Of a stretch of DNA of 64,000 bases, positions 10,464 to 21,599 are shown piece by piece; the stretch's first letter is position 1, and every line of letters starts with the position of its first letter. Made by a program: the position numbers and the translations under genes. Origin of the DNA: Gerris lacustris (Eukaryota; Arthropoda; Insecta; Hemiptera; Gerridae); assembly GCA_951217055.1 (NCBI GenBank), contig OX578281.1, forward strand, positions 13,114,447 through 13,178,446. The letters run 5' to 3'. Under the pieces are notes generated by a model. That model had not been told where the DNA came from, did not search any database, and saw nothing but the letters and a program-made list of their open reading frames with translations.

Positions 10464-13400
10464 GTATGGGCTAATGTTTGCGCGTAGGTGACCACAGGTG
10501 GCGTACGGGTGTTAGAGAAAAATTACAGGCAAAAAAGAAGGCAGAGGGGATGACGTCACCAACCACCGAAGGGATAAATTCTAGCGCGTATTCGGTATCG
10601 GTTCTATGCAAGTGGTGGAGGATAACCTATCGAAGCTGACAGATCTTAGTAGAGCGTACAAAATCGAGGGGATAGCGCACATCAGCGTACAGGTGGGTTC
10701 GTAAATTATAGGCGGAGGGGTTTCGGACATATAGACTCCCAAATGGGAGAGCGTATACAGGTGTACAACCGAAGAGGTGGAAGTGTTATTTAGGTGGTCG
10801 TGCACTCGAACTCAAGTTATCGGTCTCAAGGGTAGGTATAAAGTATACAGGTATCGGCCACCGAAGAATGTGAATAGCACAACAAATACAGCTATGTTGT
10901 TTATGTCCTCGAAGTTGTGTTTCTTAGAAAAAGTTTGGCGGGTTGGTGTCTATTCAAATACCAAGGTGTGCTGTGCAACCATATATCTTAGTAGAAGTCG
11001 AGAGTACAGGTTGTCAATGGCATACGAGTGGTTAGTAGCGAGTAGGTATAAGCGTCACATGTCAGATTTGGTCTGCAAACATGTGTTTTGTACTTTATTG
11101 TTCATACCTTGGAAGTTGGTTTTCTTGGTCGAGATATTACCGTCTGCTCCCTGGTGTAGGTTTACATCAATTATGTCACAGGTATTGTATTTGTTTATAC
11201 TCTGGAAATTGGTTTTCTTACTTAAGGTTACAAATAACACGTATGCTACGTCTGTTTTAGTATATTTCCCAGATGTAGGTGGTCAGAAGGTAAAATATGC
11301 ATGGGAAAAATGTGGATAGTAGCGACATCATCGCGGGTTCTCTGTTTTATGTCGTTGACTCTGTAGACTGCCTACATTTAGATCAATCTGTAAGTCTTTT
11401 ATCGATATTTATTGAACCGTTTACATACATTATCGTGTAGGTAGACACACATACGGGTGTTAGGAAAACCTTTTTATTACCTTTGTTTTATTCCTTAGCT
11501 CTTTCTCTATCTAAACTAAAAATAATTGAGTAAAATGATTGCTCGGTAGGTGGAGGGGATGAACTTTGTACAGAGAAATAAACCGTCCGAGAAATAAGGG
11601 GGTTCAGAACACAGGTATCGCTCAAGACAGGCGGAGGGGATAACGTCATCGACCACCGAAGTATAAACATTTAGCGCGTATTCGGTATCTGTTCTATGCA
11701 AGTAGTTGGGGATAACGTTGGTGTACCTGAGTATCTGTACGGGAGGGGGATACATGTGGAATGTGGACATTCAAATAGATGTGGTAGCATACAAATAGAT
11801 GCCTCGTTAAGGTAGTCGTGTACGCGACCCAAGGTCTTTTATCGATAAAATTACACTATCGCAGGTATTTGTTTATCTTCTGCAAGTTGATTTTCTTGGT
11901 CAAGATATTACCAGTTACAAATAGTGGAGTGGATAGCGAACAAATAGGTAGCTAGTTGTCGTGTGCTTGTACTCAAGAACAGACCGTGTGAATTATTTTA
12001 TAATAAATCTGGTATCAAACAGCTGGTATTTTTATATTTTATCACTGACTTTGGTATGTAATAATATGACGTTGGTCGTTAACAGTAATAATGTCATAGG
12101 AGTTATCAAATGTGAATCATCTGATGTTTTGTTGACACATTTAAACATCTGATTCAACCTTCTAGTGTGTAGTCAGACGTTCTAGTGCCTAGTCCTGTTT
12201 TTTGAACACCTTCCTACTTATCTTTTCTGACTTTGTACTTTAGAATTACTGTAGAACGTTATCTACATCCTGTGATTTATCCTCTGTATGTGTGTGACCT
12301 TGAGTGTAATTCCGTGTTTTTGAATACAACTCTGTCGTTTTAGATATGAAAAAACTATCTACATACTGTCCTGACCACTTCCTGTTAATTGTTTTGATAT
12401 TCTTTATTGGAATTATTTTAAAGTATATTTGTCAAGATATCTCCGTTTATTTCGAGGTATATTTATTGATAAATTTTTCCTGTGCACATTTTATAGATGG
12501 TATTATTATCTGAGAAAACTCGTTTTCCTTTGTAAATAATTATATTTGGTAAAATCATGCTTCTCTGGTATTCGAACTTATGGTCTCGCCTACGTTTTTT
12601 AAATTCCATAATATTATTATAATAGTTTTATCTTTGGAATGTCTAGATTGTAGAAATATAGGAATTTAGTAGTAAATTCTTTTTAGTGTAAATGAATTGA
12701 TAACGATATACTAAAGGATGTTGATAAATTTTAACTCTAGAGCGTTATTTCCTAGAATACGATATAAAATTAAATATTTGGCCGCTGAGTTGGGTTATTG
12801 ACGGCTTTCTGCTGTATAAGAGCCGTAATACAATGCCTTTAGAAATACGCTATCTACGTTTAACCAACTAAACAGGTGGGGACGCGACTTGGGTACTCGT
12901 GTACCAGACAAGTGGAGGGGTAGGACCAATATTGAAGCAGATATACGGGTAACATAAACAGGTGTAAATCTAGCAGCCGGGTGGAGGGGTACAGAAGAGA
13001 CAACAGTGCAAGCAGTCATGTACACTAGACAGTAAAAACTCCATCTGATTGTAAAGCTGTTATAAAGTTTGCAGGATGTTAAATAAAAACAACTACCGTC
13101 ATAGATAAAATTCCGTTACAAATTATTTTTTAGAACATTAATCACTATAATGTGTTTATATTTTTACAACACTTAAATTTAGGTTAACCTTTAAGCCTTC
13201 TACCGATTACTGTTGGTCGTTTCCGCCAACTATCGTTCGTATGCTGTTTTAAACTCATTTCCTTAGATGATGTAGTCAGTTACAAATACCTGTGTATACT
13301 CCCCCCTCTCTCTGTATGTATCGAGACACCGGCTGTGTAGGATCTGCTCTAATGTGGAGGGGATAAACTTTGTACAGGAATAAGCCGCGGTAAGTATTCA

Positions 13401-14939
13401 AGTATAGGAGCGGAGGGGATAGCAAGACTCGGTATACAGTATGTAGTCAGGTATACGAGTATAGGGCGTAGGGTAAGTCTTGTTTTGACTCAAATATCTC
13501 AAGTGGAGGGGACTCGGTGGTCAGGTATGGTCAGGGTGGGATAGCCTCCAAGTGGAGAGGTACCACACAGGTGGGATCGTAGAACTATAGGTGGAGGGGA
13601 TAACGGGTGTCAGACTCAGGTAATAAATGGAGGGGATACAACTCAGGTGAGGGGCGTGGTTTATATACTTGAACTCGTGTATAGACCGTGGGAATTATTT
13701 TAAATCTGTTGTCACTTCGCAGCCAGAAAGAAGTGGAGGGGCCTCGGACAGGTGGTGGGGACACCCGTGTACACAGAGGTGGACACAGGTGGAGGGGATT
13801 CGACGCGGGGCTCAGGTGGCATGTGACTCAGGCTGGGGGCGTGGCTTATATACTTGGACTTGAGTATAGACCGTGGGAATTATTATAAATCTGTTGTCTC
13901 ATAGTTCTTTAAAACTTACTATTACTGGTTGCCTATACCTGGAAATATGTTGTCAATAACAGTTAAACATTTACACCAGCTGATGCTATTATTTACGTTT
14001 TTAGATTAATCACTATCTGGTTTTACAACGTTTAAATTTAGGTTAACCTTACTATTATTTGACGCCAACTATCACATAGGTACGGGCTATTAAGAGGTAT
14101 CGGTGGTGGGGATGTAACATCTTGCAGATTATTTTAAAAGAGGACAGGCAGTTAAACACCAGCTGATGCTATTATATACGTTTTTAGATTAATCACAATC
14201 TGGTTTTACAACGTTTAAATTTATGCTATCCTTCCATCGATTACTATTTATAGTTTACACCAACTATCGTTCGTTGTTTACATTCCTTAGATGATGGGGA
14301 TCCCCCCTCCTCTCTCAGTATGCATCGAGACATCGACTGTGTAGGATCACACTTTGTATTATCTATAGTGGGGGTAACTCCGGGACTCAGGTATACGAGT
14401 ATTATTTTAAAAGAGAAGTCGGTGGTGTAACATCTTACAGATTATTATAAAAGAGGACAGGGGATACGAACATCTTGCAGGTGGTGGGGGGCATACACGT
14501 TTACGAGTGGTGGGGGGATACACGTAGACGAGGGACGTGGGTCTCAGGAAGGTAGCGGTGGTCAGGGGCGTGGTCGTAGACGTAACATCTTACAGGTACT
14601 CATTGGACATCCGCGTACACCTTACACTCATGCATGTAGACGAGGAACACCTGTGTAACACAAGTGGAGGGGATACGTCTACTTCGATGAGGTACTCAGT
14701 GGTGGAGGGGATACAACTCAGGGGGGCGTGGCTTAAAGACATAGACGAGGGACTCAGGTGAGGGGCGTGGCTTAGGTAGCCGTCTACTTCGATGATCAGG
14801 ACAGTCGACTCAGGGGGCAAGACGTGGAGGGGGGCGTGGCTTAGTCGTAGACGTGGTGTGTGACCTTGAGGCCAGGTGCGGGGCCCCGGTCTCAAAAGGA
14901 GGAGGAGGGGGGGGCCAGTCAGGTACCGGTATAACTACT
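10056..14939 (-). repeat. Right arm of the palindrome
   Basis: Exact reverse complement of the left arm, with all words and internal duplications in mirror order. Here the recurring word reads GGTGGAGGGGAT. Confidence 0.85.
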
Positions 14940-14945
14940 AAGAGA
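14940..14945 (+). repeat. Right target-site duplication of the palindrome (AAGAGA)
   Basis: Second copy of the flanking direct repeat, immediately outside the right terminus. Sequence beyond it is unrelated to the left flank. Confidence 0.75.
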
Positions 14946-15129
14946 AAATATATAAAATCCAATACAATATGTAAAATGTCTTTACAAGGGAGGAATAACT
15001 AAGTGAGAACTCAGGTATTTGGTATCCATCATCTGCCCTAACTGGACAAACAAAAAAAGGGCACAAAACATCTCACATCACATTCTATGGTAATGAAATT
15101 AAATAGAAAATTGTAATTTTCTAATTAAA

Positions 15130-15271
15130 ATTTTATATTAAACTAGGTGGTGAACTTCATACCGCCTAACAGTCAATGAATGTCATGTGTTTAACTGCCG
15201 CTGAACAATATGAAATTCATAAATTCAGAGAAACAACCCGAGCACCATCTATTGGAACATAGTTTTATTTA
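15130..15271 (+). repeat. Probable LINE 3' region, left part, split by hAT insertion
   Basis: Reads on from here to 16829..16965 once the hAT at 15272..16828 is removed. The joined sequence ends in a typical insect LINE-like tail (GACAAACATTCATTTTTATT followed by ATATAGATAATAC). No reverse-transcriptase coding sequence is visible. Confidence 0.35.
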
Positions 15272-15504
15272 CAGGGCTTGTAGCAGATTTTCCTCAAATT
15301 AAGTGACTTTAGTGACTATTTTTTTCAAAATAAGTGACTTTTAAGTGACCTGTTTTCCCCAAATAAGTGACTTTAAGTGACTTAATTTTAAGTAAAAAAA
15401 ATTATTTTAGTTACTTTTTGTTGTTTAGCACTGTTAAACAAATGCAATTATAAACATTTTAGAACGGTTTTTTGTTCATTTGATTTTGTGTACCGTAACT
15501 GTAC

Positions 15505-16110
15505 GAAAAAAAAAAAAACGGGTACGGGGTACCTCGGAACTTTTATTTTTAATATATTTTATTTAATTATTTGAAGTTTGGCGGTATTTTGACAGATGTA
15601 AACAAACTTCGACGTCCCCAAAATTATCGCACTAATACATAATTACATTAGCTTTTAACTTTTAAACTAATAAATGGCATTTCATCGGTTTTTTTAATAT
15701 TTGTTTCTTAATTTTTTCTGGTTCCAACAATATGCTATAAGTCGAAAATTTTTGGCATTATTAACTGTCAAAGTTTATAAATTCAAATATTGATAACTTC
15801 AAAATGACGGCCAATATCAAAAATGGAATTTGGTGGGCTTGTTTTTCATACAGAGAGGTACATTCGTGCCAAATTTCAACTCGATCAGGACCATTTTCGA
15901 TTTATTACGACTTTTTAAAATGTATGCTGACTAAGCAAGCTGCGTTCAAGATGGCGGAAAGTTGATTTTCCGGGCGGCACCACTAAGTAAAGACTGATTT
16001 TCTGCCAAGTTTCAACTCTCTAGTTTAAATACCTTGGGCGCTACGATAATAACACACACACGCACATACATACATACATACAGACGGCCTAATATAACAT
16101 TCATAGTTAA
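15505..16110 (-). repeat. Dispersed repeat copy (inverted relative to 45990..46830)
   Basis: Begins ACGGGTACGGGGTACCTCGGA and ends in a CATACATACATACA microsatellite. The reverse complement with the same landmarks (GTATGTATGTATG, TTGAAACTTGGCAGAAAAA, GGTACCCCGTACCCG) is at 45990..46830. Confidence 0.65.
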
Positions 16111-16151
16111 AAAAAGACTTGAGCTTACATAATCCCTTTTGAAAAACAGTT

Positions 16152-16690
16152 AATAGTATATTATGTTACTAGGCTGTGAAGTGAGTTTTTTCTTTACCGC
16201 GGCAATTACATTTATTGTCGAGCGAAGCGAGACAGTAAATATTGCCAAGGTAAAGAAAAAACACTTCACAGTCGCGTAGCATATGCTATTTTTTCCGAGG
16301 TAGCAGACAACGAAAAAACATTAAATATTAATCACTAATCAATATATAATAATAACAAATATTAGTACATACTTAACTTAAGACTTTAAAAAAGAAACCT
16401 TAAAAAGAGGTTACACTATAAGAAAAGATAAATAAAACGGATTGACATCTAGCGGATTTTAATCGTACTAGAAGCATTTCTACAAAGACGGCAGCACTAC
16501 TAACGGAAGTTTTGACAACTACCCGCCGGAAAAAAAAAATCTTTTAGTTCCTAGGACGTAAAAGATTTTTTCTTTACAACTAGGAGTAATGAAAAGATTT
16601 TTTAAGTCCATGTAATGAAAAAATGGATTTTAGCTATGTTTTTTAGGCTCTAAAGTTACTATTTCACAGCCTACCACGGAAAAAATATAT
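16152..16690 (+). repeat. TIR repeat family copy (AATAGTATATTATGTTACT...)
   Basis: Closely matches 51077..51562, including GGCTGTGAAGTGAG at the left and CTATTTCACAGCCTACCACG at the right, which form an imperfect inverted repeat. Non-coding. Confidence 0.65.
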
Positions 16691-16999
16691 TTTTTGTATT
16701 TAAAAAAACAAAAAAAATTATCCTTGTAAGCCCAAATAAGTGACTTTCAGTGACTTTTTTTTAAATAAGTGACAAAAAAGTGACTCTCTTCAAAATAAGT
16801 GACTTTTAGTGACTCACTACAAGCCCTGTTTTACTAACTCAGAAATCTTCCCAGGCATGCATCCAACCATTCCCCAAAGTTTCAGCACAATTGTATGAAC
16901 GGTTTAGGAAGGCATAACAGACATAAAGACAAACATTCATTTTTATTTATATAGATAATACTAATTACATTACTACTTATTATTATACTACTTCTAAGG

Positions 17000-18100
17000 G
17001 TATTTTAGCCTCCGATAAGACTAAATTGTCAAAACAACTTCTAAAGCTCAAGAACACATTAAAATAATAACACAAAGGATTATTAATTTTTGAAAGTATT
17101 TTTTTAAATGCCTAGAATATCACCGAAATAAAGCAATCCCAAAGACACTAATTAGACAAGTGAACCTGACAACTTCAAAACAGTTTATTCCTAACACAGG
17201 TAAAACAGCCAGTTTTAGCAAACATTTAAGAGGTAAGTCAAAGCAATTTCCAATGATTGAACAGATATTGCCATAGAAATATTGCATTCATTTAAAAATT
17301 ATCTATAATGGTTTATCTTATCTATACCGCCCCACTCATTATCTAAAAAAAAGTGCATAAATGAATGAAAAAGCCACACCTTGAGACCTTTTTTCTCAAT
17401 AAACCCTAAAAAAAAATCTTCCAATATAGGTATATGGGTTTTATACCTGATAAGGCCATGTTTTTAGGAACCACACCTAAATATATTTGATAAGTAAAAA
17501 CAATTAATTTTTAGAGCGAGATAAAAAAAAAATATAATATATGTAATAATTTAAAGAGGACAAGTGGTAGTGTTAAGGAATTAAAATAGAAGATAAGAAT
17601 AAGCCAAAGCAATAAAGCCACATGTAGTTGGCAATAAAAAACTAAAGATAAACTCAATATACAAGTATGGATTACAAGAAAATATCTCACTATCCCCCCC
17701 CCCTTATTTGCAGATACGTCCAAAGAGTAACACTATAATTAGGGACATTTTTCCTGAAAGAGGAAAAACATGATTGTTGCCTTTTACTAAATATTTAACT
17801 AATATTAAATTTTTCTTATTACATATCCCTAAAGACCAAAGAAAAAAAATGAAAAATAAATATTTAATGAGAAAGAGTGCATACAATTATGAGCTTTATA
17901 AAAAATAATCTTAGATGTGCATTTTTTTATTTTAACACATTAAACGTAAGAAAGGTCAATACTTCTTTTTCACAATATTTACTGACTAAACCAACCTGAC
18001 ATAATTTCATTGTGCAAATATCGCAGAGATGAAAGAACAGTTACTTTGAACTCTCTGGGATTTAAACTAGACGTGTTGAAATTTAGGCATTGATTAAATA
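17000..18100. other. No gene seen
   Basis: AT-rich sequence without splice-flanked coding blocks, SINE boxes or clear repeats. The two 60-70-codon minus frames here are AT-rich with no motif. Confidence 0.5.
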
Positions 18101-18115
18101 GACGATAGACAGTAT

Positions 18116-18174
18116 TTCTTTAGATTGTTACTCCCCATATAAAGAAAACAGAGTGGAGTAACAATCTAAAGGAG
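18116..18174. repeat. Single hairpin related to the 3371..3739 array
   Basis: TCTTTAGATTGTTACTCCCC faces GGAGTAACAATCTAAAGGA around a short loop (ATATAAAGAAAACAGAGT), forming a compact foldback unit. Confidence 0.7.
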
Positions 18175-18349
18175 CTTTCAGAGGAAAGTGTGACGTATGA
18201 GAAGTAGGCTTACATACATTAGAATAGTAAGCACTGAAGCTTCTGAATGCAGACAGTAACCTACAGAAAGGTTTGAATCTCATATAAATGCAGGAAAACT
18301 CGTACATGAAAATACTATTACCAACAGAACAAAAAAAAAAGAAAGATAA

Positions 18350-19100
18350 ATACAGGTAAAATAATTACAAGATAAAAAGAACTTTTTATATACTACGTTT
18401 TTAAATTTTCTTGAATCATATGTAATGTTGATAATATAATTGTCATTGTTATATAATATGTTAGTGAAAAAAAATAGCTCCGAATTTATTTACATCACAT
18501 AAATGACAACCATCTAGAGAGCTGATCTTAAATCTATGAAAGGACAAATCTTCGTACAACGGATCTTGCCAACACCAAATCTAAACCGTGCTATTGGTAT
18601 GCCCCCGTGTAGGGACGGTAAGAGAAGAAAAGTAAAAAAAAAAATGTGTAAAAGTAAAGATGTGCAGAAATATTAAACCAATACCTAGGACACAAGTGTA
18701 AACAAACCTGGTTGTCACACGTCAATTAATTCATTTCTTTGTTTACTTTTCCTTTTTCGCTGTCATTCAATGTTTATCTCTTAATAAAAAATCATACATT
18801 TGAAATCCTTCAAAATGAAGATTGTAAATATGGGATATGGCAAAACAAATAAAATAACTGGCGGATTTTTTCCAAACTAACTTTCCATACAGCAAAATTT
18901 GCTGAAAACTAATTAAATTCTGCTGAAAGATGGTTAAAAGTATTAAAATAATAAATAATGCATTGTCTTCGTGCTCTGAGCTATGCTAAAAGTTTCAAAT
19001 GACTAGCTATTCAGGAAGTTAGTTAGAAATCGATTGCAAGATTTGTACTGGACAAACAAACAAACAAGAAAGCAAGCAAATAAAAACGTAGTAAAAAGTA
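18350..19100 (+). repeat. Dispersed repeat copy (family also at 47082 and 61845)
   Basis: Shares ACTTTTTATATACTACGTTT, ATCTAGAGAGCTGATCTTAA and the tail GACAAACAAACAAACAAGAA with the inverted copy at 61845..62445. The 3' half (from 18707, GTCACACGTCAATTAATT) matches 47082..47455. No coding sequence recognised. Confidence 0.65.
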
Positions 19101-20030
19101 AACGAATCCCTGTAACTTACAAAATGAATTTAACAAATAACAACCCCATTGAACTATTACAATCAGGTGATATAATTTACTGATATCATCAGTTGACCAC
19201 AAGTGATAAGTTTATAAAAAGAAATGTAAACAAAAAGGAAAAAGAAGGAAAATAAATATAATATAGATAAAAACCCAGTTGATCTATGAGTACAATATTG
19301 AGTGATAAATAAATATCTCCCCTTAACAAAATACTGAGAGGCCAAACTAAATTTTATCAAAATAATTGTTTTTATTGTTTGTATTTGTCATAACCAACAG
19401 GAAGAATGAGTTATTTTATAGAGGTATCTAATCTCAACAAAAAGGAAAAAATCCCTTCTTTTACAATCTTTTAAGGACAAATATTTAATTAACAAAATCA
19501 AATGACAGAACTAATGAAACCAATTAATGATCATTGATTACTTTATTCTACTCTTATGGGCAGTTTAGCTTTATAATCATTTAACTTATGCTCTGACTGA
19601 GATATATCATATTTAATAACGTATTATATTATTTTTAATGGTATTATAAACTTAAGCAGGAAAGTTTTATCAAAATTCAGTTCTAGAGAGCCTAAAACTG
19701 GGGTTATATAATATATTGCTTGCATGTCACTTTTCTAGTATGACAACAATGTAATTGCATAAAATGCAATTTAACAGGAGAGCAAAAAACAAACCTAACA
19801 ATAAATAATTCAAATAAAATGGTTGTTTGTGGGGTAGCGGAGAATATACAAACTATGATTCAGACATTGTTCCATTTGACGTATCAGGTTTTCTTTAGTC
19901 TTGTGACACGTTTATATTAATTTCAAAAAATACTGCAATTACATCGTAGGACTACCAGAAGTGCAATGGTGGCTACATGGTGTGCATTTGGGGTTATAAT
20001 TATTAACATTAATACTTAGGTGGATTCGTG
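19100..20030. other. No gene seen
   Basis: AT-rich, apparently unique sequence. The 65-codon minus frame at 19163..19360 is phenylalanine-rich low-complexity translation with no family signal. Confidence 0.5.
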
Positions 20031-20032
20031 AG

Positions 20033-20290
20033 GGCCAGTGTGGCTATGTGGATTAAAGTATTTGCCACATCTGCTCGGCCATCAATGAATCAAGGAAGTC
20101 ACGAGGTTGAGGGTTCAATCCCTCGCCGTGATGCTCTGATTTATATGGCTCACTAATGATCACATCATACTCGCTTCGGCGGTACAATGTACAGAGGTAT
20201 GATGAGTGAAGTAGCTGTAACTCTCTACCACGGGGCTAGTAAAATGGGCCTAAAATATGGCCTAATTGCTAGGTTCCAACAAGTGGTTCG
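20033..20290 (+). mobile_element. SINE-like element with tRNA-type head
   Basis: The head contains a B-box match (GGTTCAATCCC near 20115) and a degenerate A-box region (GTGTGGCTATGTGGATTAAAG near 20040). The body (CATCATACTCGCTTCGGCGG...) is unrelated to tRNA. Its layout parallels the better preserved SINE at 50221. No clear poly-A tail or TSD. Confidence 0.5.
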
Positions 20291-20299
20291 TCCTACCCA

Positions 20300-20380
20300 T
20301 CTAGTACTAGTACTAGGGTACTAGCAGTTGTAAGGTCCTAACCTTACAACTGCTACTACTAGGTGGGTTCGTTATACTAT
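20300..20380. repeat. Hairpin AGCAGTTGTAAGGT / ACCTTACAACTGCT
   Basis: A short inverted repeat with almost no loop, preceded by a CTAGTACTAGTACTAG microsatellite. Probably a foldback remnant next to the SINE tail. Confidence 0.6.
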
Positions 20381-20724
20381 TAACTGAGACTAGTCTAGTA
20401 GCTATTACTAACTTCTCTATGCATGATTATAAACAAACAACTCTCAAACAGCAACTAAGTTGGTAGAATAACACTACAGAATTGAAATTTAAGTTTCACG
20501 CCCTCACACAAAATTTAAAAATTCGGTACTTGTAACAATTTGTTTCATGAATTGTCGTTTAGTTCATGTAGGCCTGTTCCAGGTTATAGCCATAGTTCTA
20601 GGTTTGAATAGAAGCAAAAAAAATCTTTTTTGGTACTCTCTTCAAGTAAAATAATGTTCCACTATTTAAGTCAGTATTCGACCTTAACTAAGCTTTAATT
20701 CTTACAGCTACCAATAATTATTAC

Positions 20725-21545
20725 CAATACACATTTTATGAGAATATTTCTTCTCATAATCTATCTAAGGGAGTTTTAACTACTAAACTACAAAGTGATA
20801 TTTCTAATCATAATCTACTATTACCATCAATAATTATATTATTATCTACCAATAATTATGTTTGACTAAAATAATATTACCAATACACATTTTATAAGAA
20901 TATTTCTGCTCATAATCTATCTGAGGAAGTTTCAACTACTAAACTACAAAGTGATATTTCTTATCATAATCTATCTGAGGAAGTTTCAACTACTAAACTA
21001 CAAAGTGATATTTCTTATCATAATCTATCTGAGGAAGTTTCAACTACTAAACTATAAAGTGATACTTCTGATCATAATCTATCTGAGGGAGTTTTAAATA
21101 CTAAACTATAAAGTGATATTTCTGATCGTAATCTATCTGAGGGAGTTTCAACTACTAAACTACAAAGTGATATTTCTGATCATAATCTATACGAGGAAGT
21201 TTCAACTACTAACCTACAAAGTGATATTTCTGATCATAATCTATCTGAGGGAGTTTCAACTACTAAACTACAAAGTGATATTTCTGATCATAATCTATAC
21301 GAGGAAGTTTCAACTACTAAACTACAAAGTGATATTTCTTATCATAATCTATCTGAGGGAGTTTCAACTACTAAACTACAAAGTGATATTTCTTATCATA
21401 ATCTATCTGAGGGAGTTTCAACTACTAAACTACAAAGTGATATTTCTTATCATAATCTATCTGAGGGAGTTTCAACTACTAAACTACAAAGTGATATTTC
21501 TTATCATAATCTATCTGAGGGAGTTTCAACTACTAAACTATGAAG
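20725..21545 (+). repeat. 54-bp minisatellite
   Basis: About 15 copies of a 54-bp unit (core TAATCTATCTGAGGGAGTTT followed by CAACTACTAAACTACAAAGTG), most homogeneous towards the right. As 54 is divisible by three, one frame stays open for 162 codons with an 18-residue period. The translation is hydrophobic repeat without protein features, so I treat it as non-coding. Confidence 0.85.
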
Positions 21546-21599
21546 TGTCAACTGAACAAGTGGAAAGCTTTTTAAAAGTCAATTATCAAAGCATTTCAT

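Larger units (their letters stand above)
5127..14939. mobile_element. Giant near-perfect palindromic element (two 4.88-kb inverted arms)
   Basis: The left arm 5127..10010 and right arm 10056..14939 are reverse complements, with a 45-bp spacer between. Mirrored coordinates sum to 20066 from end to end, so there is no net indel, and every stretch I compared across both arms agreed base for base. The ends read AGTAGTTATACCGG...CCGGTATAACTACT and are flanked by AAGAGA on both sides (5121..5126 and 14940..14945). Counting one more base each side gives TAAGAGAA as an 8-bp repeat. Outside this the flanks are unrelated. This is the structure of an inserted element whose terminal inverted repeats occupy almost the whole body (foldback type). 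No frame encodes a recognisable protein. AG...CT termini with a 6-bp duplication are also the hallmarks of Polinton/Maverick elements, so a gene-less Polinton derivative is possible. Identical arms point to a very recent origin or active gene conversion. Confidence 0.9.
15272..16828. mobile_element. hAT-like non-autonomous element with AAGTGACTTT subterminal words
   Basis: Terminal inverted repeats CAGGGCTTGTAG / CTACAAGCCCTG. Just inside both ends the word AAATAAGTGACTTT is repeated several times (15299..15380 and 16730..16815), as expected of transposase-binding subterminal repeats. The 8-bp flanks do not match cleanly. The interior holds two further repeats (15505..16110 and 16152..16690) and no transposase. 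Confidence 0.65.

Noticed and set aside
8747..11319. 180-codon frame in each arm (8747..9289 minus, 10777..11319 plus)
   Set aside because: Identical only because the arms are identical. Composition is mixed and repeat-derived (for example two KTNFQ-type echoes on the other strand) and no family is recognisable.
5127..14939. Palindrome as an assembly or library foldback artefact
   Set aside because: An artefact would normally mirror the flanks as well. Here the mirror stops at defined termini with a direct repeat outside and unrelated flanks. Not fully excluded without read data.
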